A stretch of DNA of 64,000 bases from Staphylococcus cornubiensis (GTDB lineage Bacteria > Bacillota > Bacilli > Staphylococcales > Staphylococcaceae), in contig NZ_FXUZ01000003.1 in assembly GCF_900183575.1 (NCBI RefSeq), positions 62,001-126,000 of the forward strand. Reading direction: 5' to 3'. The notes beneath the pieces were generated by a model, which was not told where the DNA came from, did not search any database, and saw nothing but the letters and a program-made list of their open reading frames with translations. Made by a program: the position numbers and the translations under genes. Positions 43,464 to 52,704 of the stretch are shown here, piece by piece. How positions within the stretch are numbered: position 1 is the first letter of the stretch; each line of letters starts with the position of its first letter.

Positions 43464-44054
43464 TCATTTCACCTTCTTTAATGACCAATCATGAACCATC
43501 CTTTTAAATGTTTGAAGTTCATGTGTAAATGCACTGCTAATACATGCAATTCCTGTAAAATGAGACGATACGTGTTGCACCGTGTCAGCTGTAATACCTC
43601 CCAATGCCACTATCGGAAAATCAATGGCTAACGCTTCAGCAATTTCAGTTTCTGTCCGTGGTGGCAAATCAGGTTTGGAAGGGGTTTGGAAAAGATGACC
43701 AAATAGCACAAAATCTAACTGCTCTATTTTTGCATGACGAATCCTTGCTGCTGAATGTGTCGACATACTCACTTGGTAGTGTGGATTTTCTTTCTTCAAT
43801 ATTGCTGCACGTGGATCTCCCTCTTTAAAATGCACATTTGAAATGCCGAGTTTTATTGCTAATGCCAAATCGGTATGTATGATGACTTTTGATTTAGGAA
43901 AACCATTGGCCAATAACTTTAATGTCCATCGCTCAAGATGTGGTGTCTGCATAGGTGTCCGTAAAATGACACCCGCTATCTGTCCCTCGATATTACATAG
44001 ACGCTCGATATGACGGTTGTTCAACTCAACATACGGTGTTATGACTATAATCAT
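43464..44054 (-). CDS. tenI: Thiazole tautomerase TenI-like protein
   Basis: ThiE/TenI-type TIM barrel of 196 residues. Seen: SNVHFKEGD near residue 75, STHSAARIRHAKIEQLDFVLFGHLFQT near residue 100-125, and PIVALGGITADTVQHV near residue 150, typical of TenI rather than of the pyrophosphate-binding ThiE (the Mg-binding DD pair of ThiE is not evident). TenI converts the thiazole tautomer from ThiG into the aromatic form for joining with the pyrimidine. GGAGAGGGGGG precedes the ATG. It is the first gene after the TPP riboswitch at 44142. Confidence 0.82.
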   Translation of the reverse strand: MIIVITPYVELNNRHIERLCNIEGQIAGVILRTPMQTPHLERWTLKLLANGFPKSKVIIHTDLALAIKLGISNVHFKEGDPRAAILKKENPHYQVSMSTHSAARIRHAKIEQLDFVLFGHLFQTPSKPDLPPRTETEIAEALAIDFPIVALGGITADTVQHVSSHFTGIACISSAFTHELQTFKRMVHDWSLKKVK

Positions 44055-44080
44055 CGCCTTCCCCCCTCTCCTTTCACAAT

Positions 44081-44120
44081 AAAAAAACTACTTTCCTCGT
44101 AAATTACACCAGAAAAGTAG
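44081..44120 (-). terminator. Riboswitch terminator upstream of the thi operon
   Basis: On the minus strand CTACTTT pairs with AAAGTAG across a 26-base loop and is followed by TTTTTTTATT. The left arm overlaps the right arm of an alternative stem, AAAGTGGCT/GGCTACTTT (about 44112-44147), so terminator and antiterminator exclude each other. Confidence 0.85.
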
Positions 44121-44141
44121 CCTCATTTGACACAAATACAG

Positions 44142-44231
44142 CCACTTTCCTACGCCAGTACGAACTGGATCAGGTTCAGGAATTTTGAAATCACTATTTC
44201 AATCTCAGCCATTAACAACGGCACTTCCAGT
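44142..44231 (-). promoter_or_regulatory. TPP riboswitch (THI box) aptamer
   Basis: On the minus strand it reads GGAAGTGCC, ATGGCTGAGA, then CCTGAACCTGATCCAGTT, CGTACTGGCGTAGGAAAGTGG. These are the conserved P2/P3 CUGAGA element and the P4/P5 ACCUGAUCxGGUU-type element of the thiamine pyrophosphate riboswitch. It precedes tenI-thiS-thiG-thiF and should close transcription when TPP is abundant. Confidence 0.95.
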
Positions 44232-44256
44232 GGATTGTTTCAAATATTCAATTGTT

Positions 44257-44877
44257 TTATCGTTTCACTATACGAGCTAATTCTAACACATAACGAATAA
44301 TGTGGAAAAGGTTTAAGAATAAATTAAACCCCATTTCTCGCGGTGAAAAGTGTCCTAACTTCATACGATTAAAGTCATACAATGTATACAATAAGAAAAG
44401 CAATAACCCTACAACCGCAATGATTGTGTAAAGGACTGGACTATGAATCCACCAACCAACAAGACTTGCTAAAATCAATGCGATTAATGTCACAAATAAA
44501 TATTTCCCTAGACTCGACGCATCTTTAATCCAAAAATAGCCGAGAATACCAAAGATAACGAATCCAGAAACAGCTAAAATGACCATAGTGAAAAATAATT
44601 GAGCACCTAAATCTTGCAATGTATACATAAATGTCGCATAGGATAACAATCCGACGACAATCGTATAAATATGAGAAATAATCGGACCACTAAAGCGCAC
44701 TCGTTGAAGTACCATAGACGCTAAGATTAAAATAAGTAGTCCTATAGATAAGGGTTGACGCCAAGCTGTCGGTAAAAACTGTCCGAAATAAGTTGAAATC
44801 CCAAAAATCAACCAATAATACGTAAAAAACAACCATACTTTGCTATAAGCAGAACGGGATTGGTATTGTGTTGCCAT
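44257..44877 (-). CDS. Bax inhibitor-1 (BI-1)/TMBIM family membrane protein
   Basis: A 206-residue protein with seven membrane helices, beginning with a short polar N-terminus. The late LLFLLYTLYDFNRMKLG segment and the LNLFLNLFHIIRYVL terminal helix are like the YccA/BI-1 family, with Asp in LYDFN in the position linked to pH-dependent calcium leak in the bacterial homologue. Physiological role in staphylococci not known. It is downstream of nothing on the same strand and precedes the thi riboswitch promoter region. AGGAGGC lies at the ATG. Confidence 0.78.
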   Translation of the reverse strand: MATQYQSRSAYSKVWLFFTYYWLIFGISTYFGQFLPTAWRQPLSIGLLILILASMVLQRVRFSGPIISHIYTIVVGLLSYATFMYTLQDLGAQLFFTMVILAVSGFVIFGILGYFWIKDASSLGKYLFVTLIALILASLVGWWIHSPVLYTIIAVVGLLLFLLYTLYDFNRMKLGHFSPREMGFNLFLNLFHIIRYVLELARIVKR

Positions 44878-45082
44878 CTCATTTTGCCTCCTTTCATCCT
44901 ATTTTACGATAAGTTATCACAGAATCAAACGCAGATGTGATACAAATATTCCATTGATAAACGATACATTTATATTACAAAAACTTTAATTATCTCAAAA
45001 GATTTGTAAATCAAAATTTCTATAAATTGGACAGTGACAACATTCAAGAACAACACTATAGCAAAATTATATTTTTCGCAAT

Positions 45083-45099
45083 ATTACAGATTCGTAACA
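45083..45099 (-). promoter_or_regulatory. WalR binding site
   Basis: On the minus strand TGTTAC-GAATC-TGTAAT fits the WalR consensus TGTWAH-N5-TGTWAH perfectly. It stands about 120 bases before the start codon of the LysM-CHAP wall hydrolase gene, the class of gene that WalKR activates in S. aureus. The region 44878-45217 has no other supported feature. Confidence 0.78.
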
Positions 45100-45217
45100 T
45101 CCCCCCTCTCACTCAAAATATTTGTTATCATAATGATTGAATTAATAATCAATTTACACATTTCGTTATTCATTGCTCAACACATCTTATCATTCGTGTA
45201 AATAAGGAGGCAATACA

Positions 45218-46036
45218 TTGAAAAAACTCGCATTTGCATGTACGTTGACTTCAGGTGCGGCAGCCGTCGCTATGCTCAATCATCAAGATGCCGACGCGTC
45301 AACGCAATATACAGTCCAATCCGGAGATTCACTTTGGTCCATCGCGCAAAAATATGGAACAACAGTTGATGCACTTAAGCAATCGAACCAATTATCAAAC
45401 AACATGGTTTTTCCAGGTCAAGTCTTAGCTATAGGTGGCGGTAGCGGTGCACAATCTTCTGCTACTGTACCACAACAAACTGGAGGCACATACACTGTTC
45501 AAGCTGGCGAATCTTTAAATGTCATTGCTACAAAATACGGTGTGTCTGTTCAAGAATTAATGCGTGCCAATGGATTAACAAGCTATTTAATCCATCCAAA
45601 TCAACAACTTCAAATTCCTGGCGGTAACGCAGCACCAAAAACAGGTGGCGCCGGCGGAACGGGTAGTATTTCAACAAGTGGCCAATACAATACACCTACT
45701 TTTAATCATCAAAACTTATACGACTGGGGTCAATGTACGTATTATGTGTTTGATCGTCGTGCACAAATTGGTCAACCGATTAGTACGTATTGGTGGAATG
45801 CAGATCATTGGGCAGCGAATGCCGCAGCTGATGGTTATACTGTAGATCATAATCCAACAACAGGTTCAATTATGCAAAACTTTGAAGGTCCAGTCGGCCA
45901 CGTTGCTTTTGTTGAACGTGTGAATGATGATGGTAGCATTTTAATTTCAGAAATGAACTATAATACACCACCAGGACAACAAGATTACCGTACAATTCCA
46001 GCATCAATTGCATCATCATACAATTATATTCATTAA
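45218..46036 (+). CDS. Secreted wall hydrolase with two LysM and one CHAP domain (SsaA/Sle1-like)
   Basis: An exported amidase/endopeptidase-type autolysin of 272 residues. It starts with a signal peptide (MKKLAFACTLTSGAAAVAML, cleavage near ADA). Two LysM repeats follow (about 29-72 and 91-134, YTVQSGDSLWSIAQKYG and YTVQAGESLNVIATKYG), which bind peptidoglycan. The CHAP domain (165-272) carries Cys in WGQCTYYVF and His in VGHVAFVE. The start codon is TTG at 45218, eight bases after AAGGAGG. S. aureus has a similar SsaA-like protein beside its pit and graRS genes. A perfect WalR site lies upstream; a terminator follows at 46051. Confidence 0.9.
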   Translation: MKKLAFACTLTSGAAAVAMLNHQDADASTQYTVQSGDSLWSIAQKYGTTVDALKQSNQLSNNMVFPGQVLAIGGGSGAQSSATVPQQTGGTYTVQAGESLNVIATKYGVSVQELMRANGLTSYLIHPNQQLQIPGGNAAPKTGGAGGTGSISTSGQYNTPTFNHQNLYDWGQCTYYVFDRRAQIGQPISTYWWNADHWAANAAADGYTVDHNPTTGSIMQNFEGPVGHVAFVERVNDDGSILISEMNYNTPPGQQDYRTIPASIASSYNYIH

Positions 46037-46050
46037 TTATAATCAACAGA

Positions 46051-46098
46051 AAAAGATTAACTTTGGTGTTTTCGGACATCAATCGTTAATCTTTTTTA
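46051..46098 (+). terminator. Terminator of the LysM-CHAP gene
   Basis: AAAAGATTAAC pairs with GTTAATCTTTT around a 23-base loop and is followed by TT-rich sequence, 15 bases after the stop codon. Confidence 0.85.
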
Positions 46099-46158
46099 TT
46101 GCCTTTTTTAAACAGTAACTCCCCCATTTTTCTTCCTACGATGCGGGCAAATGAGAGA

Positions 46159-46301
46159 GGGCGGGACATTGAAAATTTTAAACTTCAATCCATTCAGAGA
46201 TTTATGATTCATTAATGACTTTAAAGCAGTCGGAAAATGAAGGGAAATGGCATACAAAAATATTGCATCAATAGCATCAAAAATTTTTATGTCCCATCCC
46301 C
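46159..46301. repeat. Intergenic repeat family 1, copy B (inverted relative to copy A)
   Basis: The minus strand aligns with 7514-7657 along its full length, with single-base differences and no large gap. The ends GGGACATAAAAATTTT and AAAATTTTCAATGTCC are complementary with two mismatches. It lies between the terminator of the LysM-CHAP gene and that of pitA, that is, between convergent transcripts. The 77-codon open frame that crosses it is not supported. Confidence 0.75.
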
Positions 46302-46360
46302 AGGTTAATGGACTTTTAAAATTGTTATGCCTTTGTCCCATCTCAAAACTGCACTGATCT

Positions 46361-46397
46361 AAAAAAGAAAAGAAGCCAAGACATTCATCTTAGCTCC
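46361..46397 (-). terminator. Terminator of the pit operon
   Basis: On the minus strand AGCTAAGA pairs with TCTTGGCT and is followed by TCTTTTCTTTTTT, 20 bases after the pitA stop codon. Confidence 0.72.
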
Positions 46398-46417
46398 TTA
46401 GTGTATAGTATTCATCA

Positions 46418-47419
46418 TTATAAGAATAAATTTAAAATGAAGTAAAAAATACCAGCAATCAATGCAGAAATAGGTAATGTAATCACCCATGTCACAATCA
46501 TTCGTTTAGCTGTATTCCAATGCACACCTTTAATTCGGTTAGATGAGCCCACACCTAAAATTGAAGATGAAACGACGTGCGTTGTTGATAATGGAAAATG
46601 TAACGATGATGCGACAAAGATTGTTAACGCTGATGCTAAGTCTGCTGACGCCCCATTAGCAGGACGGATTTTCATGATATTACCACCGACAGTTTTAATG
46701 ATTTTCCAACCACCGACTGCTGTCCCTAATCCCATTGCCGCAGCACAGGAAATTTTCACCCATAATGCAGGCTCAACACTCGTTTGCATATTCGCAACGA
46801 TTAACGCCATTGTAATGATACCCATTGATTTTTGCGCATCATTCGTCCCATGAGAGAACGATTGTAATGATGCAGTGAAAATTTGGAAAAAGCGGAAGTT
46901 ACGATTCGCACGTGTTAAGTTCGCATTTTTAAATACTTTCTTAACAATCGTATACATCACGAAACCTACTGCAAATGCAATCACAGGTGACAAAATTAAG
47001 ACAAGTACGATTTTTGTAAAACCTTGATAGTGTAAGACATCAAACGAACCTGCAGAAGCAATCGCTGCACCTGCAATCGCACCAATTAACGCGTGTGAAG
47101 ATGAACTTGGTATGCCATAAAACCAAGTCACTAAATTCCACACAATTGCAGCTAATATAGCAGATAATACAACGATCAAACCATTATCTAATGTAAAAGG
47201 ATCCACAATCTCTTTTGTAATTGTTGAAGCCACACCTGTAAACGTCAAAGCACCAATAAAGTTCATAATGGCCGCTAAGAAAATGGCTTGTCTTGGCGTT
47301 AAAGCACGTGTAGATACTGCTGTAGCTACTGCATTCGCTGTATCGTGAAATCCATTAATAAAATCAAATAATAACGAAAAGATAATGATAGCTACTGTAA
47401 TAAGCAACAAAAACTCCAT
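46418..47419 (-). CDS. pitA: Low-affinity inorganic phosphate transporter, Pit family
   Basis: A permease of 333 residues with about ten helices. The two inverted-repeat signatures of the family are visible: NGFHDTANAVATAVSTRALTP near residue 22 and SFSHGTNDAQKSMGI near residue 190. It imports metal phosphate driven by the proton gradient. It follows the DUF47 gene by 14 bases on the same strand; that partner is the usual companion and regulator of Pit. Terminated at 46361. The gene symbol is by family; a sulfate or phosphite role would be unusual. Confidence 0.9.
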   Translation of the reverse strand: MEFLLLITVAIIIFSLLFDFINGFHDTANAVATAVSTRALTPRQAIFLAAIMNFIGALTFTGVASTITKEIVDPFTLDNGLIVVLSAILAAIVWNLVTWFYGIPSSSSHALIGAIAGAAIASAGSFDVLHYQGFTKIVLVLILSPVIAFAVGFVMYTIVKKVFKNANLTRANRNFRFFQIFTASLQSFSHGTNDAQKSMGIITMALIVANMQTSVEPALWVKISCAAAMGLGTAVGGWKIIKTVGGNIMKIRPANGASADLASALTIFVASSLHFPLSTTHVVSSSILGVGSSNRIKGVHWNTAKRMIVTWVITLPISALIAGIFYFILNLFL

Positions 47420-47433
47420 AAATGAGGACTCCC

Positions 47434-48051
47434 TTAGCTATTTTTCATTATGATTGTTTCAAAATTATTCGCAACAGCTTGGCAGCGGTCAGCAATATTT
47501 TCTAAACTTTCATAAATGTCTTTGATCTTAATTAAAGTGACAGGGTCTGTTTCACTATTGAAGATATGTTTAATCGATTGACGTAAAATACCGTCACAAT
47601 TTGTTTCGTATTCTTTAATATTAATCGAATGTACGCGCATATGTGAAAGCTTTTTCTCTGTCATTAAGCCAATTGCTAGCTTCATTTCTCCGATTGCTTT
47701 TTGAATATTGTCTACAAACTCTAACATGTATTCATCTGTATATTCTATTGAGTACATTTCAAACATAGCAGATGTTTCTTCCATCGCATCTAAGACGTCA
47801 TCAATCGCATTACACAATGACATAATGTCTTCACGTTCAATAGGTGTAATAAATGTTTGATTGAGGTCTGTAATCACTTGGTGCATTAATTCGTCACCAT
47901 GAGATTCATACGTCTTCACGTTGTCGGCATAAGCTCGCAAATCTAAATGTGTATTGAAATCCATTTTACCGAATTCGATTGCAGCTCGGTCTAAATTGAA
48001 AATCATATCCTCTAGACGCTCCATGAACTTATCCTTTTTCTTCCTAATCAT
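47434..48051 (-). CDS. DUF47 (PhoU-like) partner of the Pit transporter
   Basis: A helical, PhoU-like soluble protein of 205 residues. It begins MIRKKKDKFMERLEDM and includes TPIEREDIMSLCNAIDDVLDAMEE, the family-defining ExxD pattern that binds metal ions, and KIKDIYESLENIADRCQAVAN near the end. GGAGG lies eight bases before the ATG at 48051. It is paired with pitA as in S. aureus. The role is regulation of phosphate entry through Pit, inferred from the family. Confidence 0.88.
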   Translation of the reverse strand: MIRKKKDKFMERLEDMIFNLDRAAIEFGKMDFNTHLDLRAYADNVKTYESHGDELMHQVITDLNQTFITPIEREDIMSLCNAIDDVLDAMEETSAMFEMYSIEYTDEYMLEFVDNIQKAIGEMKLAIGLMTEKKLSHMRVHSINIKEYETNCDGILRQSIKHIFNSETDPVTLIKIKDIYESLENIADRCQAVANNFETIIMKNS

Positions 48052-48490
48052 GTCAAAATCCTCCATTCAGCGATTACCTAAATCACTATTGTAAAAGTTA
48101 TGTTACTTTAATTATAAAATATTGTTAATCCTTTGTTAACTCAAAACATAACGTGCAGGCAACATCACCTTTTTAACTTTCATTTTTGTTGGTGCCCAAT
48201 GTTTTCACATTTTTTCATAATCCTATTCGAAAATAGCACATATTTAAAGAAGCTACAATTAAATTTACAAAACCTTAACATTTTATTTTGTGAAGATGTC
48301 TTCGAGGTGCTTCAACATTATTTTCGGGTCGTGTATGCTTTCTATTTTTGACACATTTCATTACTTTTTTAATGTAAATCCCTTCAAATATGTCCCTTTT
48401 GTAAAATATTTAAAATTTATGAAAATCGTTTAAAGGACATTTTCCAATGATTTTGATACACTAACGCGCTTAAACGTGATAATAAAAACT

Positions 48491-48521
48491 TATCATTTGT
48501 GTTAAATTCACACAAATGATA
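48491..48521. repeat. Perfect 12-bp inverted repeat in the pit-vraG gap
   Basis: TATCATTTGTGT, a 7-base loop and ACACAAATGATA. On the minus strand it is followed by AGTTTTTATT, so it could be a second, distal terminator of the vraFG transcript; it could also be an operator. Confidence 0.6.
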
Positions 48522-48663
48522 CAGAAACGCATTCACTTACATTTCAATTATATCAACAAGCGTATGAATTTTAGGTTGTTCAAAGCTTGGAAATTTATAC
48601 GTTTCATGCATTAGTGATATAACAAATTATTTCCTATTGCATATAACATTCATAGTATGACCG

Positions 48664-48702
48664 TAAAAAATAACCCCCGTTATCCGCAAAAATAACGAGG
48701 GT
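48664..48702 (-). terminator. Terminator of the gra-vra operon
   Basis: On the minus strand ACCCTCGTTAT pairs with ATAACGGGGGT across a short loop and is followed by TATTTTTT. It lies about 225 bases after the vraG stop. Confidence 0.82.
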
Positions 48703-48926
48703 ACCTAAGTCATAGGTTGTAATAGTAAAACATATGTCGCTATGTTTTTAACTCCTAATCTCTCTCAGGAAAGGGGATTAAGCGTTTTTAATGCCTTTAT
48801 CATGGCACAAGTTTAAAAGACATACAATCATCACACGATCACATGATAAATCATAGGGAGATGGGATAAGAAGATGCATCTGGCTCTACCTGAATATAAT
48901 CTACCTATCCCCTTTCCTACTATTTG

Positions 48927-50825
48927 TTAAATCGAAAATTTGATCGCACGTCTCGAATGATAATAAGCAAGTACTGCAAATATCAAATAAATTAATGCAT
49001 ATATTGCCATTGCAATTAACGCAGGTGTAAAGTTCACACCATTCATCAATGTATTAAAGGCACGCGCTGCGAAATAGGCATGACCTAATCCAATTATCAA
49101 GGGCAATCCAAAGTTAAAGGCAATTTTCAATGCTAAACCTTTAAACATGTCTTGATGTGTATACCCCATTTTACGCAAAATTTGATAGTTTGACATTTCA
49201 TCTTCATTTTCATCCATCTGCTTAATGTAAATGATACAGCCTGCCGCGATTAAAAAGGCAATACCTAAGAAACCAGTCACAAACAAGAACATGCCTGAAA
49301 ATGCCAGTTGTTCTTTTTCTAATGTTGTACGAGAATCATATATTGCTTTGTTGAATTGCTTATTCACGCTTTCAACTGCAGCAACATCTTTCGCATTTTT
49401 TAAATCAAATCCAATTTGTGTAATCGGTTGATCTTTATCATTATTAACTTGAGTTTCTTTCAGCATATCAAATGTTTGATTATCTACAACTGCTACCGCT
49501 TGTCCGAGAGCAGCAACATATGACAATGCGTTATACGGAGAAGCTTCTGTAACTTCTAATGGTGCGTGTTTTGTTTTATTTCCTAAGTCTAATGTTACAC
49601 CTTCATCTAATCCCGTAAAGGCCTCTGACACTTTAACATAATTCACTAATGTGATTTCACCTGGTTTCACATCGATATTAGCGACTTCCGCATCACTGAG
49701 TACAGGGACAAGATCATAGTCCTTATTCACTTGCTGACTAGCATGTACAACAGGGACTTGAATCACATGTTGTGCCACTTTGTCATATGGGATATGTTTC
49801 GCTTTTAAATACGCTTCAAACTTTTGTGCATCACCTTCATCGATATACGTAAATTCATGAGGAGCTAGACCGTTCAAATTATTTTCAATGTTTGCCTTAC
49901 TAATGGCCGCAAAAGATAATAACGTAATCGTAATCGCCGAAATAATCCCAATAACTGTTAATGAGAAGGCGTTCTTTTTCATTCTATGCATAATCGACGC
50001 GGTAAATACGACGTCCGTCACATTGACATAGCCCCGTTTACTTCTTTTTAATGATTTAAATATCAATGACACAGAACTTCTGAAAAATAAATATGCCCCC
50101 ACAACTGTTAAGAAGAGTATCGACAGCGCAGAATAACCGATGAGTTCAATATGTTTTAACATAATCGTTGATAAATAATAGCCGAGACCAATCATGATAA
50201 TACCGAGTAAACCAAAAATAACATCTGCTTTTGTAATATTCGGTTGCGTGGCTTCACTTTGTTGCACATCATACATCAATTGAATAATCGAACGACGCTT
50301 AATGAACACAAAACTTTGTACCATAATTAAGATGAACGAAATGACAACCAGTATCATCGTAATCATCATCGCTGCAGGTTCGAAAATAATTTTAATATCA
50401 ATCGGAATTTGTGTTGTTTTTTTAACAATTAATAGTAATAATCGCGAACCAAATAAACCTAGAACCAATCCGATGACTGTTGTTCCAATAAAGATGACCG
50501 CTTGTTCTAGCATCATCATGCGCATCAAATCTTTACGCGATAAACCAATGAGTTGAAATAGCGCAAAACTTTTCGTCCGTCGTTTAATAAACAAGCGATT
50601 CGCATACATTAAAAATATGATAATAATCACAAACAAAAACTTTTCACCAATACCTGCACTTGTAGTTAATAACGATGCGCCTTCCGAATTAGTAATGTCA
50701 TCGGTATATTTTAAAGTTACAAAACTAAAATAAAGTGCGATACTGAGCATTAAAGAAAACAGGTAAATGCTATAATGTCTTAAGTTTTGTTTAAAGTTTT
50801 TGAGGACAATCGCACTAAAACGCAT
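48927..50825 (-). CDS. vraG: Antimicrobial peptide ABC transporter permease
   Basis: Ten-helix BceB-type permease of 632 residues: four N-terminal helices, a first FtsX domain, a large extracellular domain (about residues 310-510, rich in Val/Asp), and a second FtsX domain with [20 protein letters not shown]. In S. aureus VraG binds cationic peptides and signals to GraS. The start overlaps the end of vraF by 11 bases (ATGCGTTTTAGT), which is normal for the pair. Length and layout match VraG. No membrane helix seems missing, so this is an intact sensor-transporter. Confidence 0.93.
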   Translation of the reverse strand: MRFSAIVLKNFKQNLRHYSIYLFSLMLSIALYFSFVTLKYTDDITNSEGASLLTTSAGIGEKFLFVIIIIFLMYANRLFIKRRTKSFALFQLIGLSRKDLMRMMMLEQAVIFIGTTVIGLVLGLFGSRLLLLIVKKTTQIPIDIKIIFEPAAMMITMILVVISFILIMVQSFVFIKRRSIIQLMYDVQQSEATQPNITKADVIFGLLGIIMIGLGYYLSTIMLKHIELIGYSALSILFLTVVGAYLFFRSSVSLIFKSLKRSKRGYVNVTDVVFTASIMHRMKKNAFSLTVIGIISAITITLLSFAAISKANIENNLNGLAPHEFTYIDEGDAQKFEAYLKAKHIPYDKVAQHVIQVPVVHASQQVNKDYDLVPVLSDAEVANIDVKPGEITLVNYVKVSEAFTGLDEGVTLDLGNKTKHAPLEVTEASPYNALSYVAALGQAVAVVDNQTFDMLKETQVNNDKDQPITQIGFDLKNAKDVAAVESVNKQFNKAIYDSRTTLEKEQLAFSGMFLFVTGFLGIAFLIAAGCIIYIKQMDENEDEMSNYQILRKMGYTHQDMFKGLALKIAFNFGLPLIIGLGHAYFAARAFNTLMNGVNFTPALIAMAIYALIYLIFAVLAYYHSRRAIKFSI

Positions 50826-51576
50826 GTTTCACACCACCCAATACGCTCTGGTTGTGAATGATTTCTTGATAAAATTGTGAGGCTGGTTGATCGCCTTGGA
50901 ATAACTCCGTGTGAATTTGGCCGTCTTTTAGCATAATGACACGATTCGCATAACTCGCGGCAACAGGATCATGCGTCACCATGACAATCGTTGTTTCCAT
51001 GTGTTGATTAATCGCCTCTAAACGTTTCAACAAGTCTTGCGCGCTTTTCGAGTCTAGGGCGCCAGTTGGTTCATCAGCAAAAACAATTGCCGGTTTACTA
51101 ATGAGTGCACGCGCGGCTGCAGTACGTTGTTTTTGGCCTCCTGAAATCTCGTCTGGATATTTACTACCGAGTTCAGTAATACCCAATGCCTCTGTCACTT
51201 CTTGATAACGGGCTTCTGCTTCTTGACGATTCAGTTTTGTAATGGAAAGCGGCAACATAATATTTTCTCGAACAGTTAATGTATGCAACACATTGTAGTC
51301 TTGGAAAATAAATCCTACATCTTTTTTTCTGAAATAGGATAATTGTTTATTGGACATTCTCGTAATATCTTGACCGTTGATTTCAATTGTCCCTCTTGTC
51401 ACATTATCGATAGAACTAATCACATTTAACAAAGTCGTTTTACCAGAACCTGAAGGCCCCATAATCGCCACAAATTCCCCTTTATCGACTGTAAAATGCA
51501 CATCTTTTAATGCTTCAAACGATTGCTTTTTATTGCCATATATTTTACTTACGTGACTCACTTTTAAAATAGACAC
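50815..51576 (-). CDS. vraF: Antimicrobial peptide ABC transporter ATPase
   Basis: ATP-binding subunit of 253 residues, the same length as S. aureus VraF. Seen: Walker [10 protein letters not shown] (about residue 40), Q-loop FIFQDYNVL, signature [19 protein letters not shown], and Walker [17 protein letters not shown] at 51576 is chosen as start: GGAG stands eight bases before it and the product begins [14 protein letters not shown]; the frame is open for 31 further codons that look untranslated. With VraG it makes the transporter through which GraS senses peptides. Confidence 0.93.
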   Translation of the reverse strand: MSILKVSHVSKIYGNKKQSFEALKDVHFTVDKGEFVAIMGPSGSGKTTLLNVISSIDNVTRGTIEINGQDITRMSNKQLSYFRKKDVGFIFQDYNVLHTLTVRENIMLPLSITKLNRQEAEARYQEVTEALGITELGSKYPDEISGGQKQRTAAARALISKPAIVFADEPTGALDSKSAQDLLKRLEAINQHMETTIVMVTHDPVAASYANRVIMLKDGQIHTELFQGDQPASQFYQEIIHNQSVLGGVKHAF

Positions 51577-51681
51577 GTTGAACACTCCTTTACGATAAAT
51601 TGATACTTTTATTTTAACGAGCATCAGCACTAAAATCGTGCGAATCACGTGACAAAACGCATGCCTCATGTGACAGTTTTG

Positions 51682-52704
51682 TCACTTTGACATGCGTGCG
51701 AGATAATCATTTTGTTTTGAAAAGTGTATCGAGACAGTTGTCCCTTCACCAACTTGAGACGTAACATCGATATGAATACCAAGTGCTTCACGTACCGCTT
51801 CCACTAAATAAAGTCCCATGCCCGATGACGTTTGTATCGCAGGTCCATTTTGAGCAGCAAAACCTCGTTGAAAAATTCGCGGCATATCATGTTTCGCAAT
51901 ACCTACCCCATAATCACGAATATGCAAACTTACATGATTGTCTTCAAACGTTTGAAACACATCGATATCCGCTTGCTCAGAATACTTAATCGCATTTGAA
52001 ATAATTTGACGAATGACCATCCGCATCCATCGCTTATCCGTATAAACCATTGTCGTTTTAGTAATATCAACATTAAAGCCCATCCCTTTATGCATCGCTA
52101 TATGGCGTGTCTGCCGTATTTCATCAATGACGAGTTCACGCAATGTGACTTTTTCAAAATACATGTCATGCGCTTGATGATGAAGACGTGCTAAAAATAG
52201 ATGCTGATCTAACATATAATCGATGCGCGTCCATTCATACATCAGTTGTTGTTTTCTCATGTGACTGTCTTCTTTTTCAATCAAAAGTTTGAGCGCAGTC
52301 ACGGGTGTTTTAATATCATGAATAAATTCTGTCATACTTTGTTCATTGAGATCGATTCTGTGCTGTTGCTCTCCTATTGATTGTTGTAATTGCGCCATCT
52401 TTGTCTCTAAATACGTCAGTGTCACTTTTTCAAAAGGCGTTTCCGCGAGTTGATTTTGTTGGAAAGCTTCAATTTCTTCAAAAGTTTCTAAATGCATATA
52501 AAAACGCGTCTCTTTCATAGATGCACGTATCAAAAAGAACAGACTGACAATCCATTTAACACCGATAATATACCATAAGTTATTATACGGAATATCATCA
52601 TCTAAAAATCCAAAACACAACAAAATGGCATCAAAAACGACAAACATTAAAATCCAGGCGATACGTTCTCTCATGAAATATAAAAACCATTTAGACGTTA
52701 TCAT
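51682..52704 (-). CDS. graS: Sensor histidine kinase of the cationic-peptide system
   Basis: Intramembrane-sensing kinase of about 340 residues. Two helices (roughly 10-28 and 35-55) enclose a very short outer loop containing DDDIPYN, an acidic stretch like the one in S. aureus GraS that meets cationic peptides. The kinase core shows the H-box TEFIHDIKTPVTALKLL, N-box RQIISNAIKYS, and G-boxes DYGVGI and SSGMGLYL. I start at ATG 52704, which overlaps the end of graR by 14 bases; the frame is open further upstream within graR. VraFG works with this kinase, and phosphorylates GraR through it. Confidence 0.92.
   Translation of the reverse strand: MITSKWFLYFMRERIAWILMFVVFDAILLCFGFLDDDIPYNNLWYIIGVKWIVSLFFLIRASMKETRFYMHLETFEEIEAFQQNQLAETPFEKVTLTYLETKMAQLQQSIGEQQHRIDLNEQSMTEFIHDIKTPVTALKLLIEKEDSHMRKQQLMYEWTRIDYMLDQHLFLARLHHQAHDMYFEKVTLRELVIDEIRQTRHIAMHKGMGFNVDITKTTMVYTDKRWMRMVIRQIISNAIKYSEQADIDVFQTFEDNHVSLHIRDYGVGIAKHDMPRIFQRGFAAQNGPAIQTSSGMGLYLVEAVREALGIHIDVTSQVGEGTTVSIHFSKQNDYLARMSK

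Larger units (their letters stand above)
48052..48926. other. 875-base gap between the pit pair and vraG
   Basis: No open frame with a ribosome binding site. The right half of the DUF47 upstream part is AT-rich and should hold its promoter. A perfect 12-bp inverted repeat lies at 48491-48521, and a terminator for vraG at 48664-48702. A further TAATC/GATTA hairpin is near 48757-48782. The rest is plain AT-rich sequence. Confidence 0.5.

Noticed and set aside
46108..46341. A 77-codon open frame on the minus strand
   Set aside because: It is the matching frame in repeat copy B; similarity with the 7480 frame comes from the repeat, not from a shared gene.
48133..48351. A 72-codon plus-strand frame in the pit-vraG gap
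   Set aside because: It is rich in Phe, His and Cys, typical of translated AT-rich intergenic DNA, and has no ribosome binding site.
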